Shown here piece by piece: positions 13,924 through 20,749 of a stretch of DNA of 20,749 bases. The stretch covers positions 1 through 20,749 of the forward strand of contig JAEYTJ010000002.1 of assembly GCA_023434095.1 (NCBI GenBank), written 5' to 3'. Both the position numbers and the translations under genes were made by a program. This stretch comes from Pseudomonadota bacterium. GTDB taxonomy: Bacteria > Pseudomonadota > Alphaproteobacteria > Rhizobiales > Xanthobacteraceae. The notes beneath the pieces are model-generated. The model did no database searches, was not told where the DNA came from, and saw only the letters and a program-made list of their open reading frames with translations. Position 1 is the stretch's first letter. Every line of letters begins with the position of its first letter.

Positions 13924-14952
13924 ATGAACCTTTTGCGCACCGCCTTCCTGCTCGGTTTCGCCCTTCTTCTCGCCGGCTGCGCGAGCATGGACGGCGATGA
14001 TCGCGGCTCGATTCCCATCCCGCAGAAGCTGATGCAGGAAATGGCGGCCAAGGGCATGACGCCCGACGACCCGATCATGGTGCGCATCTACAAGCAGGAA
14101 AGCGAGCTGGAGGTGTGGAAGCGCACCCGCTCCGGCCGCTACGCCCTGCTCAAGACCTATCCGCTGTGCCGCTGGTCCGGCAAGCTCGGCCCCAAGACCC
14201 GCGAGGGCGACCGGCAGGCGCCGGAAGGCTTCTACACCGTCACGCGCGGCCAGCTGAACCCGCGCTCGCAATATTACCTCTCCTTCAATCTCGGCTATCC
14301 CAACGCGCTCGAACAGGCGCTCGGCTATAGTGGCAGCGCGCTGATGGTGCATGGCGCCTGCACCTCCGCCGGCTGCTACGCCATGACCAATGACGGCGTC
14401 GGCGAGGTCTATGCGCTGGCGCGCGAGGCGCTCGCCGCCGGCCAGCCGGGCTTCCAGGTGCAGTCCCTGCCCTTCCGCATGACGCCGGCCAACATGGCCG
14501 AGCACCGCGCCAACCCGAACATGCCCTATTGGCGCAACCTGAAGGAAGGCACCGACCTGTTCGCCGTCACCCGCGTGCCGCCCAATGTCTCGGCCTGCGG
14601 CGGGCGCTACAGCTTCACGCCGGGCACCCAGCCGGCGCCGGCACTGAGCGACCCGCTCGCGCCCTGCCCGGCCCTCGCGCCCGACGCGGCGGTCATCGCG
14701 GCGGCGAGCAAGCAGGCGCAGGACGAGCAGGCCATCGCCACCCTCTCCGCGACGCGCCCGCCGGCCAATGCCTCCTATGTCGACGGGGGGATGCATCCGA
14801 GCTTCCGCGACATTCTGCGCCGCTCCGGCCCGCAGAAGCTGGCGGCGATGACCTCCGGCGGCAAGGTGCCGGTCAGCGAGCCGACCGCCGCCCTCGCCGA
14901 CCCCTACAAGGGCGCGGAGCAGGGCTATGAAGAGGGCGACACCGCCAATTAG
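13924..14952 (+). CDS. Lipoprotein with YafK/YkuD-type L,D-transpeptidase-fold catalytic domain
   Basis: Predicted envelope lipoprotein of 342 aa. A signal peptide with lipobox LLAGC gives lipidation at Cys19. A YkuD-type domain spans about residues 50-220, with the catalytic signature MVHGACTSAGCYAM (His143, Ser148, Cys151). Family members cross-link peptidoglycan or, as for E. coli YafK (DpaA), cut the link between peptidoglycan and Braun lipoprotein. The segment QAPEGFYTVTRGQLNPRSQY before the active site and the PYWRNLKEG motif after it are typical of the YafK subgroup. The Ala/Pro-rich C-terminal ~110 residues show no recognised domain. Probable role is cell-wall remodelling; cross-linking versus cleavage cannot be decided. 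No functional link to its neighbours is evident. Confidence 0.88.
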   Translation: MNLLRTAFLLGFALLLAGCASMDGDDRGSIPIPQKLMQEMAAKGMTPDDPIMVRIYKQESELEVWKRTRSGRYALLKTYPLCRWSGKLGPKTREGDRQAPEGFYTVTRGQLNPRSQYYLSFNLGYPNALEQALGYSGSALMVHGACTSAGCYAMTNDGVGEVYALAREALAAGQPGFQVQSLPFRMTPANMAEHRANPNMPYWRNLKEGTDLFAVTRVPPNVSACGGRYSFTPGTQPAPALSDPLAPCPALAPDAAVIAAASKQAQDEQAIATLSATRPPANASYVDGGMHPSFRDILRRSGPQKLAAMTSGGKVPVSEPTAALADPYKGAEQGYEEGDTAN

Positions 14953-15024
14953 CGCGCCCGTACCGTCTTCCCCCGGCCGGCGCTTTGCGGCAGATAGGCG
15001 CCTCATCCTGACGTACGAGGCCCC

Positions 15025-15408
15025 ATGGCGACCCGCATGACCCCGAACGAGATGCTGGCCACGGCCCGCCATCTCAAGCGCCTGCCCTTCTCCGACGCGG
15101 ACCTGGCCGTCATCCGTTCCGGCACGCCGGCGGTGGCGCCGAAACTCTCGGCGAAGTACGAGCCCGCCGAGGGCCTGTACTACCTCGCCGCCCCCTCGCT
15201 CCACATGGAGTTCGTCGTGGTCAAGGAGGTGCGGCTGCGCCTGCCCTTCCTCACCCTGCCGCGCTACGTGATCCTGATGGGCTTCGAGCACGGCGAGGCA
15301 TGGGAAATCGGCCCCACGGTGAAGCGCCTGCGCGCCGTGCCCTACATCTTTCAGCGCATGGCGGCGGCCGACAACTGGCTCGACAGCGAATACGGGCGCA
15401 AGAAGTAG
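15025..15408 (+). CDS. Small hypothetical protein, 127 aa
   Basis: I do not recognise this protein. It is 127 aa, mixed charged and hydrophobic, with no signal peptide or clear membrane segment. Notable stretches are LKRLPFSDADLAVIRSG near the start, YEPAEGLYYLAAPSLHMEFV in the middle and RLRAVPYIFQRMAAADNWLD near the end. It starts 72 nt after the YafK-like gene and ends 8 nt from the convergent eutC stop. Steady codon usage and exact fit between neighbours support a real gene. The ribosome-binding site is weak, and an internal ATG at 15037 is an alternative start. Confidence 0.7.
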   Translation: MATRMTPNEMLATARHLKRLPFSDADLAVIRSGTPAVAPKLSAKYEPAEGLYYLAAPSLHMEFVVVKEVRLRLPFLTLPRYVILMGFEHGEAWEIGPTVKRLRAVPYIFQRMAAADNWLDSEYGRKK

Positions 15409-15416
15409 CGCCCGCC

Positions 15417-16235
15417 TCAGCCGATCCGCACCGGCGGCGGCCGGCCGCCGACCAGCAGCAGGTCGCTCTCGTCCTTCAGCGTCACGCCGGTGATCCGGCG
15501 CGCCAGCGCTTCTTTCAGCAGCCAGGCGAGCTTGAAGGCGGCGTGCTCGTGCGAGAGCCCCTCGCCGCGCACATTGGAGATGCAGTTGCGTTCGGCATCG
15601 GAACGCCCGGCGTGCGGGGCGAAGGTGAGGTAGAGGCCGAGACTGTCCGGCGAGGACAGGCCGGGCCGTTCGCCGATGAGCACGACGCAGGCACTGGCCT
15701 TCATCGCCTCGCCCACCTCGTCGCCCAGCGCCACCCGCGCCTGGGACGCCACGCACACCGGCCCGACGCTCCAGCCGGCCTCGGCGGTCCGCGCCTTGAA
15801 CGCGGCGAGGAACGGCACGGCCTGCGCGTGGATGGCGGTGGAGGACAGCCCGTCGGCGACCACGAGGACGAGATCGACCGGCGCCCCCGCCCGCCGCTCC
15901 AGTAGCGCCCGGCTTTCCTCGGAGAGCCGGCGCCCGAGATCGGGGCGGCGCAGATAGGCGTCGCGCGCCGGCGCGGCGGACGTCACTTCCAGCGTCTCGA
16001 AGCCGAGCGCGGCGATATCCGCTGCCATGCGCGCGGAATCGAAGGGCAGATGCACCGCGTCGCGCGCCTGCGCATGGGCAAGCGCGAAGCGCAGCACCTC
16101 GCGGGTGGGCAGGCCCGTTCCTGCTCGCCCCAGCGCGATGCGGGCCGGGGTGACGCCGGCGAGACGGCGCCAGCTGTCCTCGATCACCGCTTCCTCTTTG
16201 GGGTCGGCCGGGGCCGCGTCCTTCGCCCCGCTCAT
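15417..16235 (-). CDS. eutC: Ethanolamine ammonia-lyase small subunit
   Basis: Small subunit of adenosylcobalamin-dependent ethanolamine ammonia-lyase, 272 aa, which with EutB converts ethanolamine to acetaldehyde and ammonia. The start is the ATG at 16235, overlapping the eutB stop as ATGA; open frame further upstream is shadow of eutB. EutC hallmarks are LPTREVLRFALAHAQARDAV early in the chain, DLVLVVADGLSSTAIHAQAV, VALGDEVGEAMKA, the strongly conserved VLIGERPGLSSPDSLGLYLT (cobalamin-binding region), RNCISNVRGEGLSHEHAA and the C-terminal ALARRITGVTLKDE. It is slightly shorter than the E. coli protein at the N-terminus. It needs imported or locally made B12; no B12 gene or reactivase (eutA) is in the window. 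Confidence 0.96.
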   Translation of the reverse strand: MSGAKDAAPADPKEEAVIEDSWRRLAGVTPARIALGRAGTGLPTREVLRFALAHAQARDAVHLPFDSARMAADIAALGFETLEVTSAAPARDAYLRRPDLGRRLSEESRALLERRAGAPVDLVLVVADGLSSTAIHAQAVPFLAAFKARTAEAGWSVGPVCVASQARVALGDEVGEAMKASACVVLIGERPGLSSPDSLGLYLTFAPHAGRSDAERNCISNVRGEGLSHEHAAFKLAWLLKEALARRITGVTLKDESDLLLVGGRPPPVRIG

Positions 16236-17620
16236 GCCGCCAGCTCCGGCGCCGCGGCGAGCAGCGGATGGTTGCCCCGCTGCGTCTTCAGGCGTCCGTC
16301 CGGCTCGGTGATGCCCATGCGCTGCAGCCACGCCTCGAATTCCGGCGCCCGCTTCAGGCCCAGCACCTCGCGCAGATAGAGCTGGTCGTGGAACGAGGTG
16401 GACTGGTAGTTCAGCATCACGTCGTCGGAGCCGGGAATGCCCATGATGTAGGTGACGCCCGCCGCACCGAGCAGCGTCATCAGCGTGTCCATGTCGTCCT
16501 GGTCGGCCTCGGCATGGTTGGTGTAGCAGACGTCGCAGCCGAGCGGCACGCCCATCAGCTTGCCGCAGAAATGGTCCTCCAGCCCGGCGCGGATGATCTG
16601 CTTGCCGTCATAAAGATATTCCGGCCCGATGAAGCCGACGACGGTGTTCACCAGCAGCGGCTTGAACGGCCGGCACACAGCGTAGGCACGCGCCTCCAGC
16701 GTCTGCTGGTCGACGCCGTGATGGGCATTGGCGGAGAGCGCCGAGCCCTGCCCGGTCTCGAAATACATCACATTGTCGCCGAGCGTGCCGCGCTTGAGCG
16801 AGAGCGCCGCCTCGCGCCCCTCCTTCAGCGTGGCGAGGTCGATGCCGAAGGAGGCGTTGGCCTTCTGCGTGCCCGCCACCGACTGGAAGACGAGGTCCAC
16901 CGGCACGCCGCGATTGATCACCTCGGTAGAGGTGGTGACATGGGTAAGCACGCAGGCCTGCGTCGGGATGTCGAAGCGCTGGATGATGCCGTCGATCAGC
17001 TTGAGCAGTTCGCTCAGCACAGGCACGCTGTCGGAGGCCGGGTTGATGCCGATCACCGCGTCCCCGCAGCCATAGAGCAGCCCGTCGAGGATGGAGGCGG
17101 TGACGCCCGCCGGGTCGTCGGTGGGGTGGTTGGGCTGCAGGCGCACGGCCATGGTGCCGGGCAGGCCGATGGTGTTGCGGAACCTGGTCACCACCCGGCA
17201 CTTCCGGGCGACCGCGATGAGGTCCTGGTTGCGCATCAGCTTGGAGGCCGCCGCCGCCATTTCCGGCGTCACGCCCGGTGCGAGGGCGGCCAGCACCTCG
17301 CTCGTCGCGCCGCCGGAGAGCAGGAAGTCGCGAAAATCGCCGACCGTCATATGGGAGATCGGGCGGAAGGCCACCGCGTCATGCGTGTCGACGATCAGCC
17401 GGGTAATCTCGTCTTCCTCATAGGGCACCAGCGCCTCGTTGAGGAAGGCGGTCAGCGGCACGTCGGCGAGGCACATGCGGGCGGCGACGTTCTCTTCCGC
17501 CGTGGCGGCGGCAATGCCGGCCAGCATGTCGCCGGAGCGAAGCGGCGTCGCCTTCGCCATCAGATCCCTGAGGTCGGCGAAGGCGTAGGTCTGCGATCCG
17601 GCGACGGTGCGATAGGCCAT
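16232..17620 (-). CDS. eutB: Ethanolamine ammonia-lyase large subunit
   Basis: Large catalytic subunit of adenosylcobalamin-dependent ethanolamine ammonia-lyase, 462 aa, close to the ~453 aa of E. coli EutB. It forms the TIM barrel that binds ethanolamine. Arg160, Gln162 and Asn193, together with Glu288 in MYFETGQGSALSANAHHGVDQ, stand where the E. coli substrate contacts Arg160, Gln162, Asn193 and Glu287 are found. Other hallmarks are RFRNTIGLPGTMAVRLQPNH and GVPLGCDVCYTNHAEADQDD. An AGGGAA stretch about 8 nt upstream supports ATG 17620. It forms a two-gene operon with eutC (ATGA overlap), without microcompartment shell genes, as is usual for Proteobacteria that use the enzyme freely in the cytosol. 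I saw no lux-box-like site or cobalamin-riboswitch-like sequence in the 182-nt divergent region (17621-17802). Confidence 0.97.
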   Translation of the reverse strand: MAYRTVAGSQTYAFADLRDLMAKATPLRSGDMLAGIAAATAEENVAARMCLADVPLTAFLNEALVPYEEDEITRLIVDTHDAVAFRPISHMTVGDFRDFLLSGGATSEVLAALAPGVTPEMAAAASKLMRNQDLIAVARKCRVVTRFRNTIGLPGTMAVRLQPNHPTDDPAGVTASILDGLLYGCGDAVIGINPASDSVPVLSELLKLIDGIIQRFDIPTQACVLTHVTTSTEVINRGVPVDLVFQSVAGTQKANASFGIDLATLKEGREAALSLKRGTLGDNVMYFETGQGSALSANAHHGVDQQTLEARAYAVCRPFKPLLVNTVVGFIGPEYLYDGKQIIRAGLEDHFCGKLMGVPLGCDVCYTNHAEADQDDMDTLMTLLGAAGVTYIMGIPGSDDVMLNYQSTSFHDQLYLREVLGLKRAPEFEAWLQRMGITEPDGRLKTQRGNHPLLAAAPELAA

Positions 17621-17802
17621 AGGCGGTTCCCTGCGGCGCCCATGCTCAACGCGGCACCATGGTCAAAATGTACCCTCTCGCCCGGGGGCGGCAAGCGCAA
17701 CTTCGGTCGACCCCGCGCAGCGCGCGCCGCTGCTGGCATGCCACGCTGGACGCCGGCACCGGCGGCCGTTACCACGCGCGACGCATTCTCGGAGGAAACG
17801 CC

Positions 17803-18546
17803 ATGGCAACCTTCATTCTCATTCACGGCTCCTGGCACTGGGGCGGCTGCTTCCAAAAGGTGGCGAATCTGCTCGGCGCCGCAGACCATGCGGTGATCGC
17901 GCCCGACCTCGCCAGCCACGGCTTCGACCCGACACCGACCGCCGCCGTCACCGACATTTCCGTCTATGCGGCGCCGGTGCGCGCGGCGCTGGAATCGATC
18001 GAGGGCAAGGCCATCCTCGTCGGCCATTCCGTCGGCGGTGCCACCTGCACCTGGCTGGGCGAGGAAATGCCGGAGCGCATCGAGGCGCTGGTCTATCTCA
18101 CCGGCTTCATGGCGCCGAACGGCAAGTCTGCGCGCGACTTCGTCATGACGCCGACCTATCTCAAGGACCCCGCCATCGTGGAGACGCAGGGCATGCTGCG
18201 CCTCGGCAAGGAAGGGCTCGGCCTCGATCTTTCCCGCCGCGACCTCATCGCCCGCTCGCTCTATTCCGATTGCAGCGCGCACGACATCGACCGCGCTTTG
18301 CCCAATCTGGTGCGGCTCACCCCGCACGCGCCCTTCGCGGCCGTCTCCGCCATAACCCCGCACCGCTTCGGCAAGCTGCGCCGGCACTACATCGAATGCC
18401 TGCAGGATCGCGGCTTGCCGCTCGCGGTGCAGCGGGAGATGCAGGCGGCGGTGCCGGGGGCGAAAGTGCATGCGCTCGACACCGGTCATTCGCCCTTCTT
18501 CAGCGCGCCGGAGGCGGTGGCCGAACTCTTATTGAACATCCGCTGA
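17803..18546 (+). CDS. Small alpha/beta hydrolase of the plant esterase / hydroxynitrile-lyase-like family
   Basis: Esterase-type hydrolase of 247 aa. GGAGGA at 17791-17796 lies 6 nt before ATG 17803, so open sequence further upstream is excluded. The protein opens directly with the first strand and oxyanion region FILIHGSWHWGGCF. Ser76 in GHSVGG is the nucleophile, His229 in LDTGHSPFFSAPEAV the catalytic base, and Asp202 in ECLQDRGLPLAVQ sits where the acid occurs in the EstC / methyl-salicylate-esterase / hydroxynitrile-lyase group. These enzymes are short, lidded and act on small esters or cyanohydrins. The substrate here is unknown. It is divergent from eutB and followed 125 nt later by the ureohydrolase gene. 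Confidence 0.88.
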   Translation: MATFILIHGSWHWGGCFQKVANLLGAADHAVIAPDLASHGFDPTPTAAVTDISVYAAPVRAALESIEGKAILVGHSVGGATCTWLGEEMPERIEALVYLTGFMAPNGKSARDFVMTPTYLKDPAIVETQGMLRLGKEGLGLDLSRRDLIARSLYSDCSAHDIDRALPNLVRLTPHAPFAAVSAITPHRFGKLRRHYIECLQDRGLPLAVQREMQAAVPGAKVHALDTGHSPFFSAPEAVAELLLNIR

Positions 18547-18580
18547 GCCCAGCGGGCCACACCTCGGCGTCTTCCGGCAG

Positions 18581-18605
18581 GGGAAAGGTTCGTGCCCCCT
18601 TTCCC
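18581..18605 (+). terminator. Inverted repeat between the esterase and ureohydrolase genes
   Basis: GGGAAAGG (18581-18588) pairs with CCTTTCCC (18598-18605) around a 9-nt loop, 34 nt after the esterase stop and 66 nt before the next start. It could be a weak terminator or a leader hairpin of the ureohydrolase mRNA. There is no T-tract. Confidence 0.3.
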
Positions 18606-18671
18606 GCGCCCCCCGGCACCCGCTAGCCTGACCGGACTTCCAGAAGCCACAAGGCTCATCAAGAGGCACGA

Positions 18672-19727
18672 ATGTCCGATCAGGAAAAGCTCGCCGCGCT
18701 GCGGGCGAAATATGCCGGCGTCGGTGGCGGCGTCGTCTATGACGAAACCTTCAAGCGCGTCGCCGAAATGCAGTTCAAGGATGGCGAGAAACGCGTCTGG
18801 CCGTGGGCCGGCGCCGCCACCCTGCTCGACGCGCCCTATCGCCCCGACGTGCAGGAACAGGCCGATTTCGGCGGGCTCGACATGGCGCTGATCGGCGTGC
18901 CGATGGATCTCGGCGTCACCAATCGCGCCGGCGCCCGCCTCGGCCCGCGCGCCGTGCGCGCCATCGAGCGCGTCGGCCCCTATGAGCATGTACTGGGCAT
19001 GGTCCCCGCCGCGGAAGCGAAAGTGGCCGATATCGGCGACGTGCCGTTCCGCTCGCGCTTCAGCCTCGATTCCTGCCACGAGGACATCGAAGCCTTCTAC
19101 AAGAAGATCGTCGCCGCCAGCGTCATCCCGCTGTCGGTCGGCGGCGACCATTCGATCACCGGCTCGATCCTAAAGGCGGTGGGCGAGACGCGCCCGGTGG
19201 GCATGCTGCACATCGACGCCCATTGCGACACGTCCGGCACCTATGAGGGCGCCAAGTTCCACCATGGCGGCCCCTTCCGCAACGCGGTGCTGGACGGCGT
19301 GCTCGACCCCACCCGCACCATCCAGATTGGCATTCGCGGCGGCGCGGAATTCCTGTGGGAGTTCTCCTATGAGAGCGGCATGACGGTGATCCACGCCGAG
19401 GATGTCACCGGCATGGGCGTGCCGGCCATCATCGCCAAGGCGAAGGAGGTGCTGGGCGGCGGGCCGGTCTATGTCTCCTTCGATGTCGACAGCCTCGATC
19501 CCGCTTTCGCTCCCGGCACCGGCACGCCGGAAATCGGCGGCCTCACCTCGCGCGAGGTCCTGGAACTGCTGCGCGGGCTCAACGGCCTCGACGTGATCGG
19601 CGGCGACGTGGTGGAGATCGCCCCGCAATACGACGCCACCTCCAACACCGCCCATGCGGCGGCGCAGGTGCTCTTCGAGATCTTCTGCCTGGCGGTGACG
19701 GCGCACAAGGCACGGAAGGGCTCCTGA
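18672..19727 (+). CDS. speB: Ureohydrolase of the arginase/agmatinase family (SpeB-like)
   Basis: Binuclear-metal ureohydrolase of 351 aa that releases urea from a guanidino compound; agmatine to putrescine is the default guess. Metal ligands are visible in order: His160 (GGDHS), Asp182/His184/Asp186 (DAHCDT) and Asp271/Asp273 (SFDVDSLDPAFAPGTGTPE). AGAGG at 18662-18666, 6 nt upstream, supports ATG 18672. It is about 45 residues longer than E. coli SpeB because of an N-terminal extension (residues 1-~65). The spelling DAHCDTSGTYEGAKFHHGGPFR differs from the DAHTD form of classic SpeB, so guanidinobutyrate, guanidinopropionate or another guanidine are alternatives. Its stop overlaps the ATG of the nitrilase-family gene by 1 nt (TGATG), so the two are coupled. 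Confidence 0.85.
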   Translation: MSDQEKLAALRAKYAGVGGGVVYDETFKRVAEMQFKDGEKRVWPWAGAATLLDAPYRPDVQEQADFGGLDMALIGVPMDLGVTNRAGARLGPRAVRAIERVGPYEHVLGMVPAAEAKVADIGDVPFRSRFSLDSCHEDIEAFYKKIVAASVIPLSVGGDHSITGSILKAVGETRPVGMLHIDAHCDTSGTYEGAKFHHGGPFRNAVLDGVLDPTRTIQIGIRGGAEFLWEFSYESGMTVIHAEDVTGMGVPAIIAKAKEVLGGGPVYVSFDVDSLDPAFAPGTGTPEIGGLTSREVLELLRGLNGLDVIGGDVVEIAPQYDATSNTAHAAAQVLFEIFCLAVTAHKARKGS

Positions 19728-20530
19728 TGCGCCTCGCTCTGTGGCAGACGGCGGGCGACCCGTCGAACGACCCCGCCGCCAATCTCGATCGTCTCGACGC
19801 GACGGCGGCGAAGGCGGCGGCGGGCGGCGCGGATCTGCTGCTCGCGCCGGAAATGTTCCTCACCGGCTACAATATCGGCCGTGAGGCGGCGCAGGCGACG
19901 GCGGAGCCGGCGGAAGGGCCGAGCGCCCGCCGCGCCGCGGAGATCGCCCGCGCCCACGGGATCGGCCTCTGCTACGGCTATCCGGAACTCGGCGACGGCG
20001 GCGTGATCTACAATTCCTGCCAGTTGCTGGCCAAGGACGGCACGGCGTTGCTCAACTTCCGCAAGACGCATCTGTTCGGCGACCTCGACCGGGCGATGTT
20101 CGCCCCCGGCGAGGGGACGGCGGAGGTCGTACGCTTCGAGGGCTACGGCGTCGGCATGCTCATCTGCTACGACGTGGAATTCCCCGAGGCGGTGCGGGCG
20201 CTGGCGCTCGCGGGCGCCGACCTCGTACTGGTGCCGACCGCCAATATGAAGCCCTATGACGCGGTCTCGCTCTTCGTCGTTCCGGCCCGCGCCTTCGAGA
20301 ACGAGGTCTTCGTCGCCTATGCCAATCGCTGCGGGGGCGAGGGCGAACTCGACTATATAGGGCTGAGCTGCGTCGGCGATCCCACGGGCGGCAATCTGGT
20401 GCTGGCGGGCGACGGCGAGGAACTTATCTTCGCCGATCTCGATCCGGCCCGGCTGAAGCAGGCGCGCGCGCTGAGCACCCATCTGGCCGACCGGCGCCCC
20501 GAGGTTTATGCGCGGGTGGGCGCCAGCTAG
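19727..20530 (+). CDS. Nitrilase-superfamily carbon-nitrogen hydrolase (amidase/carbamoylase type)
   Basis: Cytoplasmic C-N hydrolase of 267 aa. The Glu-Lys-Cys triad is visible: Glu42 in LLLAPEMFLTGY, Lys113 in LNFRKTHLFG and Cys147 in MLICYDVEFPEAVR. The family hydrolyses nitriles, amides or N-carbamoyl compounds. The CYDVEFPE form and length fit short aliphatic amidases, omega-amidases or N-carbamoylputrescine amidase-like enzymes rather than true nitrilases. It begins within the stop of the ureohydrolase gene (TGATG), implying a joint pathway. One option is that the two act on successive products of a guanidino or amide compound; another is parallel breakdown of related amides. A strong hairpin follows 51 nt after its stop. 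Confidence 0.88.
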   Translation: MRLALWQTAGDPSNDPAANLDRLDATAAKAAAGGADLLLAPEMFLTGYNIGREAAQATAEPAEGPSARRAAEIARAHGIGLCYGYPELGDGGVIYNSCQLLAKDGTALLNFRKTHLFGDLDRAMFAPGEGTAEVVRFEGYGVGMLICYDVEFPEAVRALALAGADLVLVPTANMKPYDAVSLFVVPARAFENEVFVAYANRCGGEGELDYIGLSCVGDPTGGNLVLAGDGEELIFADLDPARLKQARALSTHLADRRPEVYARVGAS

Positions 20531-20581
20531 ACCGCGTCACGCCCTCATTCGCGGGAAGCGCCCTCGCCTTCCGAATCAATA

Positions 20582-20604
20582 CGCGCCGGGCAGTGCCCGG
20601 CGCG
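20582..20604. terminator. Strong GC hairpin between convergent genes, probable bidirectional terminator
   Basis: A 10-bp perfect stem CGCGCCGGGC / GCCCGGCGCG surrounds an AGT loop. It lies between the nitrilase-family stop (20530) and the stop of the convergent transporter fragment (20627). Neither side has a long T-run, though the minus-strand side continues TATTGATTC. Confidence 0.65.
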
Positions 20605-20626
20605 CGTCATTTCCGTGTCCGTAATG

Positions 20627-20749
20627 TCAGTGCGCCGGCGATTCCCGTCCGACCGTCAGCGGCACCGATTCCGCCTCGATGGCGCTACGGGCGATGAAGC
20701 GGGCGCGCAGCGGCTTCAGAACGAACAGCGCCAGCAGCGCGGCGACCGC
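20627..20749 (-). CDS. C-terminal end of an integral membrane transporter (MFS-like), cut by window edge
   Basis: The last 40 codons of a minus-strand gene ending with TGA at 20629-20627. The visible residues begin with the end of a membrane helix (AVAALLALFVLKPLRARF) and finish with a short polar cytoplasmic tail (IEAESVPLTVGRESPAH). The LALFVLKPLRARF helix-exit pattern resembles the final helix of oxalate/formate-antiporter-type major facilitator proteins, but 40 residues are too few for a firm family call. I see only this fragment because the window ends here. Too short for most ORF filters, but in frame to the edge with normal codon use. Confidence 0.6.
   Translation of the reverse strand, partial: AVAALLALFVLKPLRARFIARSAIEAESVPLTVGRESPAH

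Noticed and set aside
13813..15756. Minus-strand open frame of about 647 codons across the YafK-like and hypothetical genes
   Set aside because: It is antisense to a lipoprotein gene with lipobox and intact active-site motif, and its translation is Arg/Gly/His-rich with no recognisable domain.
16236..16331. N-terminal extension of eutC to 16331
   Set aside because: It lies inside eutB. The ATG at 16235 forms an ATGA overlap and gives a standard EutC start.
17621..17802. Possible cobalamin riboswitch or lux-box-like site upstream of eutB
   Set aside because: I looked for a B12-box-like conserved stretch and for the CTATCA/TGATAG palindrome and saw neither. A covariance-model search would be decisive.

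Overview
The window is GC-rich, densely packed bacterial DNA with short intergenic gaps, many 4-8 nt gene overlaps and G/C-ending codons. Gene content (polyamine-type and dipeptide-type ABC transporters, a LuxR 'solo', EutBC without microcompartment genes, a SpeB-type ureohydrolase next to a nitrilase-family enzyme) suggests a soil or plant-associated alphaproteobacterium, probably Hyphomicrobiales. A family such as Xanthobacteraceae is only a guess. No tRNA, rRNA, CRISPR array, insertion sequence or phage gene was seen.

Layout. (1) 1-5000, plus strand: the C-terminal part of an amidase-signature amidase, then a complete PotA/B/C/D-like ABC importer ending in a clear intrinsic terminator. (2) 5046-10929, minus strand: a tightly coupled five-gene operon read leftward: proline-iminopeptidase-like hydrolase (PIP1), two Dpp/Opp-type permeases, one fused double ATPase, and the solute-binding protein last. 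(3) 11046-12823, plus strand: a LuxR-family regulator and a second proline-iminopeptidase-like hydrolase (PIP2). (4) 12843-15408: phosphonoacetaldehyde hydrolase (minus), a YafK-like L,D-transpeptidase-fold lipoprotein and a small unknown protein. (5) 15417-17620, minus strand: ethanolamine ammonia-lyase eutB-eutC. (6) 17803-20530, plus strand: a small plant-esterase-like alpha/beta hydrolase, a SpeB-like ureohydrolase and an overlapping nitrilase-superfamily amidohydrolase. (7) The last 123 nt are the tail of a minus-strand membrane transporter.

The centre of interest is 10042-12823. The LuxR protein has Met and Trp where acyl-homoserine-lactone receptors have Trp57 and Tyr61. This is the recognised signature of the plant-responsive LuxR solos (OryR, XccR, PsoR, NesR, PipR). 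Two identical 20-bp lux-box-like operators, each a 6-4-6 palindrome, flank the gene. Each lies in the same orientation, 66-68 nt before one of two proline-iminopeptidase genes. One operator would drive PIP1 plus the peptide-type ABC transporter; the other would drive PIP2. The related PipR system of Pseudomonas is reported to sense an ethanolamine-derived amide and to use a neighbouring peptide-type transporter.

The same 20 kb also carries eutBC, phnX (for a degradation product of 2-aminoethylphosphonate, the phosphonate analogue of phosphoethanolamine), several C-N bond hydrolases and a polyamine-type importer. My working hypothesis is a host-signal sensing and consumption island: import of an ethanolamine-type amide, hydrolysis by PIP enzymes, and use of the released ethanolamine. 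The operators and protein signatures are visible in the sequence. The substrate and the link to eutBC are inference.
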